Assembly: GCF_030814955.1 (NCBI RefSeq)
Contig: NZ_JAUSWB010000003.1
Span: 62,001-126,000 of the forward strand
Source: Planomicrobium stackebrandtii
GTDB taxonomy: Bacteria > Bacillota > Bacilli > Bacillales_A > Planococcaceae
Reading direction: 5' to 3'
DNA: 64,000 nt
The notes beneath the pieces were generated by a model, which was given only the letters and a program-made list of their open reading frames with translations, had not been told where the DNA came from and made no database searches. Below are positions 51,196-60,660 of this stretch, one piece after another; positions within the stretch are counted from its first letter, which is position 1; each line of letters starts with the position of its first letter. The translations under genes were made by a program, and so were the position numbers.

Positions 51196-53955
51196 ATGGT
51201 TTATCAATCCCAAACACAGTCCGAAGCACAGCTGGAAAAAGAGATGATTGAGCAGCTTGCTCAGATGGGATATGAGAAAGTCTCGATTCCTTCCATCAAA
51301 AAACTACAAGAAAACTTCCGGTTACAAATGAACCGGTTGAATAAAGAAAACCTTAAAGGCACCAATTTGTCTGATAAGGAATTCGGGCGCTTGCTCCTAA
51401 CAATCGAAGGGAAGAGTGTCTACGAATCGGCGAAGCTATTGCGGGACAAACAGACGATTACACGCGATGACGACAGCACGCTTTACCTTCAATTGATGGA
51501 CACGCAAAACTACAGCAACAACCATCTCCAAGTCACCCACCAAACCACGGTCGTCGGCCGCTACACCAACCGCTACGACGTGACTTTGCTGGTCAACGGC
51601 TTGCCGCTCGTGCAGGTCGAATTAAAAAAACGGGGCCTCCATTTTGAAGAGAGCTTCAACCAAATCATGCGCTACCGTAAAGATTCTTACGGTGGTCTAT
51701 TTAACTTTCTGCAGGTTTTCGTGGTATCCAACGGTGTGGACAGCAAGTACTTTGCCAACTCCGATCGGGAACCGATGAAAAGTCTGATGTTTTTTTGGTC
51801 GGATGATGCCAATAAGCGCATCACCAAGCTGGATGCTTTTACGGCATCGTTCTTGGACCGGAAGATGATCCAAAACGTCATCACGAAATACATGGTCATC
51901 AACGATACCGACAAGCACCTGATGGTCATGCGCCCTTACCAGATTTTCGCCGTGGAGCGAATCTTGAAGCAAGTAATTCATAGCAACGACAACGGCTATG
52001 TTTGGCACACGACCGGGAGCGGTAAGACGCTGACTTCCTTCAAGGCCAGTGAACTCTTGACGCAGGAACAAGACATCAAGAAAGTCATTTTCCTCGTTGA
52101 CCGGATAGACCTAGATGACCAGACGATGAAAGAGTTCAATAAATTCCAGAAAGGCTCAGTCGACCGGACCACCAAAACCAGCGTCTTGGTCGAACAGCTG
52201 AAGAACACACAGCAAAAACTAATCATCACCACCATCCAAAAGATGGCGTATGCCGTGAAGAACGAGCGCTACAAAGACATCATGGCGCTTTATGAAAATG
52301 AAAAAGTCGTATTCGTCATCGATGAATGCCATCGCTCCCAGTTCGGCGACATGAACCTCCTTATCAAAAAGCATTTTAAGAAAGCCCAATACATCGGCTT
52401 TACCGGCACCCCGTTATTTGTCGCGAACAAAAGCCAGGACGGCCGCACAACTTCCGATTTGTTCCAGGAGTGCTTGCATTCCTATTTGATCAAAGACGCT
52501 ATCCATGATGGCAACGTCCTTGGTTTCTCGGTTGAATACATCAGCACCATCAAAGAAAAAGAACTGGGCGACGATGTCACGAAAGTACCAGGCATCGACA
52601 GGCAGGAACTTTGGATGGCGAATGAACGGATTGATTTGATTGCTGGACATATCGCAAGCATCCATCACAATAAAACCCATAATAAGAAATACACCGGCAT
52701 GCTGGCAGTGGAAAGCATTCCGGCAGCCATCAAGTATTACGACGCTTTTAAAAAGCTCGGTACCGATCTGAAGATCACCACTATATACAGCTATGGCACA
52801 AATGAAGACAGCGACGACAATCAGGAACATTCCCGCCATGCACTCGAACGCGTCATGGGCGATTTTAATAAAGAATTCGGCACGAACCATAGCACCGACA
52901 ACACAGCTTCTTACTTTACGGATGTGTCGAGGAAAGTGAAGGCTGCACAAATCGATCTGCTCATTGTCGTCAATATGTTCCTGACCGGTTTTGATGCCAA
53001 AACCTTGAGTACGCTATACGTTGATCGCCCGTTGCAGTATCACGGTTTGATCCAGGCCTATTCCAGGACCAACCGCGTAGAGGGACCGAAAAAGATGTAC
53101 GGCAATATCGTCTGTTACCGCAACTTGAAAGACAAAACAGATGAAGCGGTTCGCTTATTTTCTCAGACCGGAGACACTGGCACGGTACTGATGAAAGAGT
53201 ATAATGAGTACTTGGCAGACTTTAAAGATCAGCTTGATGAAATGCTGGATATTGCCATTACACCAGATGCTGTTGATGAGCTTGTCGGAGAAACAGCAGA
53301 GAAAGAGTTTACTCTCACTTTCCGTGAATTGACACGCACTTTGATGAAACTTAAGACTTTCGTTGAGTTTGATTTCAATCCGGCAGATATGGGAATTAGT
53401 GAGCAGACTTACAAAGATTTTCGGAGCAAGTATTTGCGTCTTTATGAAAATAGCAAAAGTGATAAATTACTGGTTTCTGTCCTTAACGACGTCGACTTTG
53501 AAATCGAATTGATCCAGACTGACCGCATCAATGTCGATTATATATTGGAACTGCTGCGCAACATCAATTATGAAAACAAACAAGAACGTGACACTGCCGT
53601 TCGCCGTGCCATTAAAGAAGTTAATGAAGCTTCAAGCGATGACATGCGCTTGAAACGGGAACTGTTGCTTGAGTTCCTGAAAGGCGTCGCACCGACACTG
53701 ACCAATAACGATTCGGTTGACCAGAAATACCGCGACTTTGAAAGTGAGCGGCGCAAACGGGAAATCCAGGCGATGTCAGTTAAAGTGCAAGTTGCTGAAG
53801 AAAAGCTGGAATATTTCATGAAGGAATATGAGTTCAGCGGCGTGTCACCTGACCAGGAAATCAACGATGCCATCAAAGCACCGTTCAAAGAGAAACGCAA
53901 ACGTGTTCAGGCATTGAAAGATTTTATCTATGACAACGTAAAGAAATATTCATAA
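51196..53955 (+). CDS. hsdR: Type I restriction enzyme R subunit (HsdR)
   Basis: 919 aa motor-nuclease subunit. The N-terminal nuclease domain has the PD-(D/E)xK-like pattern (YDVTLLVNGLPLVQVELKK, about 125-143). An SF2 helicase core follows: Walker A TTGSGKT near 275, DECH box in VIDECHRSQFGD near 375, FTGTPLF, and motif VI QAYSRTNR near 625. The C-terminal part binds the methylase. The ATG at 51196 with AAAGGGG upstream is chosen; the open frame begins 16 codons earlier. Order hsdR-hsdM-hsdS with 18 bp and overlap spacing. Base composition is like the core genome, unlike the AT-rich flanks. Confidence 0.95.
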   Translation: MVYQSQTQSEAQLEKEMIEQLAQMGYEKVSIPSIKKLQENFRLQMNRLNKENLKGTNLSDKEFGRLLLTIEGKSVYESAKLLRDKQTITRDDDSTLYLQLMDTQNYSNNHLQVTHQTTVVGRYTNRYDVTLLVNGLPLVQVELKKRGLHFEESFNQIMRYRKDSYGGLFNFLQVFVVSNGVDSKYFANSDREPMKSLMFFWSDDANKRITKLDAFTASFLDRKMIQNVITKYMVINDTDKHLMVMRPYQIFAVERILKQVIHSNDNGYVWHTTGSGKTLTSFKASELLTQEQDIKKVIFLVDRIDLDDQTMKEFNKFQKGSVDRTTKTSVLVEQLKNTQQKLIITTIQKMAYAVKNERYKDIMALYENEKVVFVIDECHRSQFGDMNLLIKKHFKKAQYIGFTGTPLFVANKSQDGRTTSDLFQECLHSYLIKDAIHDGNVLGFSVEYISTIKEKELGDDVTKVPGIDRQELWMANERIDLIAGHIASIHHNKTHNKKYTGMLAVESIPAAIKYYDAFKKLGTDLKITTIYSYGTNEDSDDNQEHSRHALERVMGDFNKEFGTNHSTDNTASYFTDVSRKVKAAQIDLLIVVNMFLTGFDAKTLSTLYVDRPLQYHGLIQAYSRTNRVEGPKKMYGNIVCYRNLKDKTDEAVRLFSQTGDTGTVLMKEYNEYLADFKDQLDEMLDIAITPDAVDELVGETAEKEFTLTFRELTRTLMKLKTFVEFDFNPADMGISEQTYKDFRSKYLRLYENSKSDKLLVSVLNDVDFEIELIQTDRINVDYILELLRNINYENKQERDTAVRRAIKEVNEASSDDMRLKRELLLEFLKGVAPTLTNNDSVDQKYRDFESERRKREIQAMSVKVQVAEEKLEYFMKEYEFSGVSPDQEINDAIKAPFKEKRKRVQALKDFIYDNVKKYS

Positions 53956-53973
53956 CAAGAGGAGCAAGATAAA

Positions 53974-55545
53974 ATGACAACTTCAGAAAAACAACGTCAG
54001 CAACAGGCTGAATTGCATAAGAAACTATGGACGATGGCCAATGACTTGCGCGGCCAGATGGAAGCTTATGATTTTAAGAACTACATCCTGGGCTTGATCT
54101 TTTACCGCTACCTGTCAGAGAAAACAGAAGCACGGATTGCGAAGCTATTGGAAGAAGACAATATTTCATATGAAGATGCATGGAAAGATGAAGAGTACCG
54201 TGAAGGTTTGGTAGAAACTTTGCTTGAAGAAATCGGTTTTGTCATCGAACCGGAATACCTGTTTTCATCAATGGTGACTGAAATTCCAAAGGGCGATAAA
54301 GGGACATTTGATGTAGAGCTTCTGCATAAAGCCATCAAAGCGATTGAAGAATCGACGCTGGGCACGAACAGCCAGCAAGACTTTGAACATCTTTTCGATG
54401 ATATGGATCTGACATCAACAAAACTTGGCCGTGATGTAAAATCTCGTTCGAAACTGATCGCCAAAATCATCCTCAGCATCAACGATATTCCGTTCCTTCA
54501 CGATGATGTGGATATCGATGTATTGGGCGATGCTTATGAATACTTGATTTCACAATTTGCGGCGAATGCCGGAAAAAAAGCGGGCGAGTTCTATACGCCT
54601 CAGCAAGTATCAAAAATCCTGGCGAAAATCGTCACGCATGACAAGCCGAACTTGAAGAATGTCTACGACCCTACTTGTGGGTCAGGTTCCTTGATGCTGC
54701 GCGTTGCAAAAGAATCGAATGTCCGCTTGTTCTACGGACAAGAACTGACAACGACCACATTCAACTTGGCGCGCATGAACATGCTGCTGCATGACTTGCG
54801 CTATACTGATTTTGACATCAAGAATGACGATACATTGGAAAACCCGAAACATGTCGATATGCGTTTTGAAGCAGTCGTAGCCAATCCGCCGTACTCTGCC
54901 AACTGGAGTGCAGACGCCAAGTATTTGGACGACGAACGCTATAGTGATTACGGCCGTCTGGCACCGAAGTCAAAAGCCGATTTTGCGTTTGTCCAGCACA
55001 TGATTCATCAACTGGATGACAACGGCACGATGGCAGTTGTCTTGCCACATGGCGTCTTGTTCCGCGGAGCTGCAGAAGGCATCATCCGCCAGTTCCTGAT
55101 CCAAGAAAAGAACTATTTAGATGCAGTCATCGGCTTGCCAGCCAATGTCTTTTTCGGTACATCTATTCCGACATGCGTATTGGTCTTCAAGAAGACCCGC
55201 TCAGCGGATGCCGATGTGATTTTCATCGATGCTTCAAACGAGTTCGAAAAAGGCAAGAACCAGAACAACCTGACTGATGAAAATGTCGATAAGATTGTTG
55301 ATACGTATAAATCACGTGAAACGATTGAGCGGTATTCTTATGCAGCTAAGTTGGAAGAGATTAAAGAAAACGACTATAATCTCAACATTCCTCGTTATGT
55401 TGATACTTTCATCGAGGAAGAAGCGGTAGATCTTGATGCTGTGCAGGCGAGACTGAAGGAAATTGATAAGGAAATTCAAGAGGTTGACCAGGAGCTTGAG
55501 GAATATCTTATAGAGTTGGGAGTTCTGAGCTATGAACCATCATGA
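53974..55545 (+). CDS. hsdM: Type I restriction-modification methylase subunit (HsdM)
   Basis: 523 aa N6-adenine methyltransferase. An N-terminal helical HsdM_N domain (about 10-150) is followed by the catalytic domain: GEFYTPQQV, motif I DPTCGSGSLML near 232, and motif IV NPPY near 306. A charged C-terminal coil (about 480-520) contacts HsdS. AAGAGGAGCAAG before the ATG. It starts 18 bp after hsdR and overlaps hsdS by 14 bp, consistent with balanced production of the M2S1 complex that recognises and methylates host DNA. Confidence 0.95.
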   Translation: MTTSEKQRQQQAELHKKLWTMANDLRGQMEAYDFKNYILGLIFYRYLSEKTEARIAKLLEEDNISYEDAWKDEEYREGLVETLLEEIGFVIEPEYLFSSMVTEIPKGDKGTFDVELLHKAIKAIEESTLGTNSQQDFEHLFDDMDLTSTKLGRDVKSRSKLIAKIILSINDIPFLHDDVDIDVLGDAYEYLISQFAANAGKKAGEFYTPQQVSKILAKIVTHDKPNLKNVYDPTCGSGSLMLRVAKESNVRLFYGQELTTTTFNLARMNMLLHDLRYTDFDIKNDDTLENPKHVDMRFEAVVANPPYSANWSADAKYLDDERYSDYGRLAPKSKADFAFVQHMIHQLDDNGTMAVVLPHGVLFRGAAEGIIRQFLIQEKNYLDAVIGLPANVFFGTSIPTCVLVFKKTRSADADVIFIDASNEFEKGKNQNNLTDENVDKIVDTYKSRETIERYSYAAKLEEIKENDYNLNIPRYVDTFIEEEAVDLDAVQARLKEIDKEIQEVDQELEEYLIELGVLSYEPS

Positions 55546-56662
55546 GTTTTTCTCGAAAAGTGATTCAACTCAATATCAAATAAATAAAATTTTAATTAGA
55601 GTAAATAATCCGGTGAATGTTGACGAAAATCAATTGTATAATCAAATTGGTATTCGTTCTCATGCTAAAGGTATCTTTTTTAAAGATCCAGTTTCAGGTA
55701 AAGAATTAGGGAACAAACGTGTTTTTTGGATAGAACCTGATTGTTTTATCGTAAATATCGTATTTGCGTGGGAAAGAGCAATTGCTCGTACAAGCGAGCA
55801 ACATAAAGGATATATTGCTTCCCATAGATTTCCGATGTATAAAGCGAACGAAGAAATAGTGGATTTGGATTATATTACCTTCCTTTTTAAAACAAAAAAG
55901 GGGCAGTATTTATTAGAGTTAGCTTCTCCGGGAGGAGCAGGACGAAATAAAACACTCGGACAAAATGAATTTGGGAAATTAGAAGTGACACTTCCTTCTT
56001 TAAATTCACAGAAAAAAATCGTGAAGCTACTTTTACTTCATGATAGAAAGAGACAAAAACAAAAAGAAAAAGTAGAAGAGTTACAGCAATTTAAAAAAGG
56101 CATGATGCAGAAGATTTTCTCACAGGAGTTGCGGTTTAAGGATGAGGATGGTGGGGAGTTTGGGGAGTGGGAGGAAAAGAAAATCGGTCATGTTTTAAAG
56201 ATAAAACATGGCAGAGATCAAAAGAAAATTGAAACTCCCAGCGGTAAATTCCCGATTCTTGCAACAGGGGGAATTATAGGGAGAACTGATACTTTCATAT
56301 ATGATCAGGAATCGGTCTTAATTGGCCGCAAAGGAACGATTGATAGACCAGTGTTTATGGATACACCTTTTTGGACAGTAGACACCTTATTCTATTCAGA
56401 AATTAGGGAAGATAATAGCCCTAAGTTTATATTCTATGTTTTTCAGGATATTAACTGGAAACTTTACAATGAGGCGTCAGGAGTTCCAAGTTTAAGTGCT
56501 AAAACGATTGAAGCAATCAATATTACAGTTCCGCAGCATGAAGAACAAAAGAAAATTGCTAGTTATCTATCGGTAATCGATAGGAAGATTGAAAAAGAAA
56601 AAGAAAAGTTGATGGTTTTAGAGGAGCAGAAGAAAGGGTTTATGCAAGGACTGTTTATTTAA
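55532..56662 (+). CDS. hsdS: Type I restriction specificity subunit (HsdS)
   Basis: 376 aa with the expected two-repeat build: target-recognition domain 1 (about 1-155), conserved coiled coil (about 160-195; QKQKEKVEELQQFKKGMMQKIF), target-recognition domain 2 (about 205-335), and a second conserved coil (KIEKEKEKLMVLEEQKKGFMQGLF). It sets the bipartite DNA target. TRD1 shows no similarity by eye to TRD2, so the site is asymmetric. Both TRDs are clearly more AT-rich than hsdM, hsdR or the stretch encoding the central coil, a usual sign of TRD exchange. Full length, no frameshift. Confidence 0.93.
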   Translation: MNHHEFFSKSDSTQYQINKILIRVNNPVNVDENQLYNQIGIRSHAKGIFFKDPVSGKELGNKRVFWIEPDCFIVNIVFAWERAIARTSEQHKGYIASHRFPMYKANEEIVDLDYITFLFKTKKGQYLLELASPGGAGRNKTLGQNEFGKLEVTLPSLNSQKKIVKLLLLHDRKRQKQKEKVEELQQFKKGMMQKIFSQELRFKDEDGGEFGEWEEKKIGHVLKIKHGRDQKKIETPSGKFPILATGGIIGRTDTFIYDQESVLIGRKGTIDRPVFMDTPFWTVDTLFYSEIREDNSPKFIFYVFQDINWKLYNEASGVPSLSAKTIEAINITVPQHEEQKKIASYLSVIDRKIEKEKEKLMVLEEQKKGFMQGLFI

Positions 56663-56753
56663 TGAATTTAATTTCTTGGATAAATCCAGCATAATTAGAA
56701 ATATCTAGTGGAATGAGCTATATTTAAAAAATATGATAATGGAGATACATACT

Positions 56754-57287
56754 ATGGAATTGTTTCCCTTTATTTTATCAAGTATTCTTACTAGTGGAAT
56801 TGTAGCTACTATAATTACACAAATATATGAAACACAAAGAAATAAGAAAAATCAAAAACATAGTAAAAACCTCCAAGTAGACAATTTTTTTAGAGACATA
56901 AGCACAGTAGAAATGTTTCAATTATTGAGTGATTGGCACGATTTATTATACCGTCGGGAAAACGAGGATATAACTGCTGATACAAGTACATTAGTTCATC
57001 GAACTTTTTTTTATGGATCATCCGAAACAGTCCGAAGATTAAGTTTATATCAAAACTATATGTATAGTATTGACACGGAGAATAATAACAGGGAAGAAGA
57101 GGATATTGAAGAATTTGCTCGTGGAGCAGTTTTAATGTCTGGAATAGTCGTTTCACTAAAGAAAGATTTTTCAGATGAAGAAGTAAGTGTAATAGATTTA
57201 CTAAGAATATATTTGCCTTGGTATGATGAGGAAGAAGGGTTTAGAAAAGCTGTAAATAATCAAATAAAGCTATTAGAATACGATTAA
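56754..57287 (+). CDS. Membrane-anchored hypothetical protein next to hsdS
   Basis: 177 aa. An N-terminal membrane segment (about 4-24, FPFILSSILTSGIVATIITQ) is followed by a basic stretch and an acidic soluble domain (WHDLLYRRENED, then SVIDLLRIYLPWYDEEEG). No family recognised. The ATG at 56754 has GGAG nine bases upstream; in-frame ATGs at 56733 and 56739 lack this. AT-rich. It starts 91 bp after hsdS in the same direction and ends before a shared bidirectional terminator, so it may be an accessory gene of the restriction locus or an independent defence gene. Confidence 0.7.
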   Translation: MELFPFILSSILTSGIVATIITQIYETQRNKKNQKHSKNLQVDNFFRDISTVEMFQLLSDWHDLLYRRENEDITADTSTLVHRTFFYGSSETVRRLSLYQNYMYSIDTENNNREEEDIEEFARGAVLMSGIVVSLKKDFSDEEVSVIDLLRIYLPWYDEEEGFRKAVNNQIKLLEYD

Positions 57288-57346
57288 TATAGATGTAAGA
57301 ATATAGATAGTAGAAAGAAACAGATTTTGAAATCTCTAAAATTAAT

Positions 57347-57386
57347 TTAAAAAGGAATTCGATAATTTCATCGAATTCCTTTTAAA
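57347..57386. terminator. Bidirectional terminator between convergent genes
   Basis: Stem AAAAGGAATTCGAT / ATCGAATTCCTTTT with a 6 nt loop and A/T runs on both sides. Confidence 0.85.
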
Positions 57387-57393
57387 AAAAATA

Positions 57394-57573
57394 TTAACCT
57401 CTCAAGATCCATCCATAACTTTTTTCATTGTCTTCTAGAGATGAATTTACTGCTATATCTTTAATGTCTGTAACGCCAATTCGCCCTAGAACCTCAACGA
57501 AATTATGCTGGATTTGTTCTAACTCTTTGTTAGATTCAATATTAATACTCTGTAATTCTTTTGAAAGTGTCAT
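57394..57573 (-). CDS. Small helical protein, partner of the upstream membrane protein gene
   Basis: 59 aa, soluble, probably helical (LSKELQSINIESNKELEQIQ). GGAAGGTG six bases before the ATG at 57573 decides the start. It overlaps the 3' end of the four-helix membrane protein gene by 32 bp, so translation is coupled. No family recognised. Its ending YGWILRG is unusual for a pure coiled coil. A toxin-partner or regulator role is possible, with no direct support. Confidence 0.6.
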   Translation of the reverse strand: MTLSKELQSINIESNKELEQIQHNFVEVLGRIGVTDIKDIAVNSSLEDNEKSYGWILRG

Positions 57574-58801
57574 GAGCTTCACCTTCCTTATGTTTAATTT
57601 TATAAGCGTTACTGAACAAATTATTAGTATTAAGTATACCCTGTAATTTATTTAAAATAACTTCTATTCTTTGTTTTTCGTTACTTTCACTAAAATCAAT
57701 TGAGTCAATAATTATTAAAAAAACTTTTTTTACTCCTTTTTCATTAGAAGCTTTTACAGTTATATATTTACGTTTTTGTTTATCTAGATTTATTCCTTCA
57801 TAACTAAAGATGTCTTTTTCTTTCAGTTTAAGTATATCAGAATATAACAGAAATTTATATAATCCAATTTTTTTATTTAAATTTAAATCTTGACCTTTGA
57901 ATAGTACTGAGGTCAGATTCTCTAATGTAATGCTTTTTTTTATTGATTCACCGAACTTAATTGCTTCTTCTGCTGCCACTAACCACATAGCAATTAAAGA
58001 GTAGTCTTTATATTGAGTTTGTATTATTTCTTCAGATAATCTTACTAGTAGTTCAATATTTTTTTCTAATGATTTATTAACTCTTAAATCTACAATTGCA
58101 CTTTTTAATTCGTTTAAATCATCAATTTTATATTCATAATAATGTTGAATAATGGCATTGATGTTTACACCTTCTTGAACACTACTACTTTCATGTTCTA
58201 CTTTTATAGCGCCACCACTAATCTTGGGTAGTAAGTGATAATTATAAACCTGAACTCCTACAACATAATTAGTGTATCGGATAAAATCTGCAAATGCTTC
58301 TTCGAAGGTTTTTTTTGTCTCAAACTCTTTTAGTTCCGTGTAAGAATGAATTAAATCTTTTGTATCTTTATCTAAGTGAAACAGTAGATTGTTGATATTC
58401 TTAGCAAGCCTATCATAAAAAAAAGAATAGCCTAGCGCAAAAATAAAAATAATACTTACATATATTTTATCTTTTTCATCACCTGCAAAGCCTGGAATAT
58501 AAGTAGCGATAGTAGCAAAAAAAGCGAAAATTGCTATTCCATATCCAATAGCAACAGGGACAAAGTATTCCTTAGTTTTTACTTTGTATGAAAAATCTCC
58601 ATTTCTATGCAATGTATAAAAAATTAAAGTAGCGGAGAAGAACAAAAGAAAAAATATAGTTAAATATACTTTATCATTTATAGCCCCTATTTCAAAAAAC
58701 CATAAAGAAAATATCGTAATTAGTAAAAGTCCTGAAATTATTAAACCAATAATGAAATATGGTCTGTATTTTTCTTCACTATAATAAATATTTTTTTTCA
58801 T
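57542..58801 (-). CDS. Four-helix membrane protein with large cytoplasmic domain
   Basis: 419 aa, very AT-rich coding sequence. Four hydrophobic segments in the first 150 residues (about 14-34, 44-62, 80-102, 112-130) are followed by about 280 residues of mostly helical soluble sequence (LIHSYTELKEFETKKTFEEAFADFI, quoted in part; TVKASNEKGVKKVFLIIIDSIDF). No catalytic motif or known family recognised. GAGGAGG six bases before the ATG at 58801 fixes the start. Transcribed against the restriction operon, with one small overlapping partner. The setting suggests a membrane-based defence or stress module (inference). Confidence 0.72.
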   Translation of the reverse strand: MKKNIYYSEEKYRPYFIIGLIISGLLLITIFSLWFFEIGAINDKVYLTIFFLLFFSATLIFYTLHRNGDFSYKVKTKEYFVPVAIGYGIAIFAFFATIATYIPGFAGDEKDKIYVSIIFIFALGYSFFYDRLAKNINNLLFHLDKDTKDLIHSYTELKEFETKKTFEEAFADFIRYTNYVVGVQVYNYHLLPKISGGAIKVEHESSSVQEGVNINAIIQHYYEYKIDDLNELKSAIVDLRVNKSLEKNIELLVRLSEEIIQTQYKDYSLIAMWLVAAEEAIKFGESIKKSITLENLTSVLFKGQDLNLNKKIGLYKFLLYSDILKLKEKDIFSYEGINLDKQKRKYITVKASNEKGVKKVFLIIIDSIDFSESNEKQRIEVILNKLQGILNTNNLFSNAYKIKHKEGEAHDTFKRITEY

Positions 58802-58967
58802 ATCTAACCTCCTCATATTTAAGAAATTACTCTATCAGTTACAGTGATACCTAATTATACATTTATGGAATAGAATAGTTAATAGTGATTTCTTATTTAT
58901 TTTGTGAATTATCAAATTAAGTCAAATGGACAGAAAAAATAATTTAAATGGGTACACAGAAGTTAAA

Positions 58968-59187
58968 TTGCCGTCTCCCTGTGTAAGAAATAATTCAAGA
59001 TGTATAATAATTTTGCATAAATAAGCTGACAAAATCAGTAGTAGAAAGAATCCCGTTGGATTTATATGGCGATGGAAAAACTGCCTTCCTGTGTTGAACC
59101 GGATTCAAGAAACACAAAAATACTGTATAAGAAAATTGACAAAATCAGCATTAGAAAGAATCCCCATTGAATTTATATAGTGATGGG
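58968..59187 (+). repeat. Tandem imperfect duplication of about 110 bp
   Basis: Two copies, about 58968-59077 and 59080-59187. The best conserved part is GACAAAATCAG followed by TAGAAAGAATCCC and ATTTATAT.G.GATGG, 110 bp apart (59028 and 59138). No open frame or hairpin explains it. It lies in the gene-free 780 bp between the membrane protein gene and the macro-domain gene, close to the right edge of the AT-rich island. Confidence 0.75.
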
Positions 59188-59415
59188 TAAATATTCATAA
59201 TTGAGCGGCGCACAGGGACCAAATGGGAGCTGCTGGTAAAATGTTAAATGATGTAACTCGTCTTGTAGGGTGATTGAGGCTAATCAACTCAATTACCCTT
59301 GTTTGAAAATAAACAGGACTACTTCCCAGGTGCAGACATGATCCTAAACGATTTTATCCATACATAATAATTTATACTGCATGCATCACCGCTCTGAAAA
59401 AATAAACTTTCCTCA

Positions 59416-59520
59416 AGCGGTTTTCTTATTCTTATGAGTGGTTCTCTGATGTCCGAAGTGGCTCTAAACGTGTCCGCACTAGTTCAGTTTTATGGCGTGA
59501 CTGGCTCTTGATTTTGTCCT
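59416..59520. repeat. Array E: five degenerate units, 20-22 bp period, core AGTGGCTCT
   Basis: Cores start at 59416 (AGCGGTTTT), 59437 (AGTGGTTCT), 59457 (AGTGGCTCT), 59478 (ACTAGTTCA) and 59500 (ACTGGCTCT), steps 21, 20, 21 and 22, with TGTCC-like ends. It is weaker than arrays A-D but has the same build. It ends about 50 bp before the ribosome site of the macro-domain gene. Confidence 0.6.
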
Positions 59521-59580
59521 TCTTCTTCAGCCCAAAAATGAATGAATTCCTAAACCATCCAACTAAAAGGAGATAGCAAC

Positions 59581-60579
59581 ATGCCACTGGAAATCGTACG
59601 AAATGACATTACCAAAATGAAAACCGATGCGATTGTTAATGCTGCGAACTCCAGCCTGAAGATGGGCGGTGGTGTCTGCGGCGCGATATTCCATGCAGCA
59701 GGACCTCAAGCATTACAAGAGGCGTGCGACCGCATCGGCCATTGTACGGTGGGAGAAGCAGTGTATACGAAGGCGTTTTCACTGGATGCTGACTTCATCA
59801 TCCACACAGTTGGGCCTGTTTGGGAAGGCGGAGCTAATAATGAAGAATCCTTGTTGCGGAACTGTTACCGCAACTCCCTGGAACTGGCACATCAGCTCGA
59901 ATGTGGATCGATCTCGTTTCCGCTCATCTCCACCGGAATCTTTGGCTATCCGAAAGAAGCAGCTTTGCGAATTGCCATTTCTGAAATCGAAGTCTTTCTG
60001 ATCGATCACGAAATATATGTCTATCTGATCGTATTCGACAAGCAGTCTTTCGGAATCAGTGAAAAGCTCTACCAGTCGCTTGCCGCTTTTATTGATGAAA
60101 ATGAAGTAACGGCACTGGAGAAGAAGGATAGCCGGTATCGGAAGGTAAGGGAGCCAAATCTCGACTTGTATCCTCAGCTTGAAGAAAATAGAGTGGAAGC
60201 CCCAATTGATATCGAATTGGAAGATTTCTTTGAAGACATGGATGAATCCTTTTCAGAACGGCTGCTCCGTTTTATTGACGAGAAAGGCATGACGGATACA
60301 CAGACTTATAAAAAAGCGAATATCGACCGGAAACTGTTTTCCAAGATTCGCAATTCCCCTGGATACACACCAATGAAAAAGACCATTGTTGCTTTTGCCA
60401 TAGCGCTTGAGCTGGACCTTCACGAAACGGACGAGCTGCTTGAAAAAGCGGGGTACAAATTATCGCGCAGCCATAAATTCGATCTGATCATCATCTATTT
60501 CATTAAACGGAAGAATTACAAAATCCATGAAATCAACAAGGCGTTGTTTGCGTTTGACCAAATGCTCCTGGGTGCTTGA
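59581..60579 (+). CDS. Macro domain protein with C-terminal helical domain
   Basis: 332 aa. Residues 1-165 are a macro domain: NAANSSLKMGGGVCGAIFHAAG-type ADP-ribose loop, HTVGPVW, and PLISTGIFGYP. Such domains bind or remove ADP-ribose and its derivatives. An acidic linker (about 190-225) leads to an all-helical C-terminal domain (SERLLRFIDEKGMTDTQTYKKA, quoted in part, then FSKIRN and AFAIALELDLHETDELLEKAGY) that looks like an HTH-type module. AAAAGGAG eight bases before the ATG. It heads a group with VWA, DUF1643 and helicase genes, all in the same direction. No DarT-type ADP-ribosylating toxin is seen beside it. Confidence 0.9.
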   Translation: MPLEIVRNDITKMKTDAIVNAANSSLKMGGGVCGAIFHAAGPQALQEACDRIGHCTVGEAVYTKAFSLDADFIIHTVGPVWEGGANNEESLLRNCYRNSLELAHQLECGSISFPLISTGIFGYPKEAALRIAISEIEVFLIDHEIYVYLIVFDKQSFGISEKLYQSLAAFIDENEVTALEKKDSRYRKVREPNLDLYPQLEENRVEAPIDIELEDFFEDMDESFSERLLRFIDEKGMTDTQTYKKANIDRKLFSKIRNSPGYTPMKKTIVAFAIALELDLHETDELLEKAGYKLSRSHKFDLIIIYFIKRKNYKIHEINKALFAFDQMLLGA

Positions 60580-60660
60580 AATGTCGCTTCCATGGCGACC
60601 CTTTCATCTCTTGAAAATCATATCCTTAAGTTGGTAAGAAAACTTGAGGAGGAAAACGAT

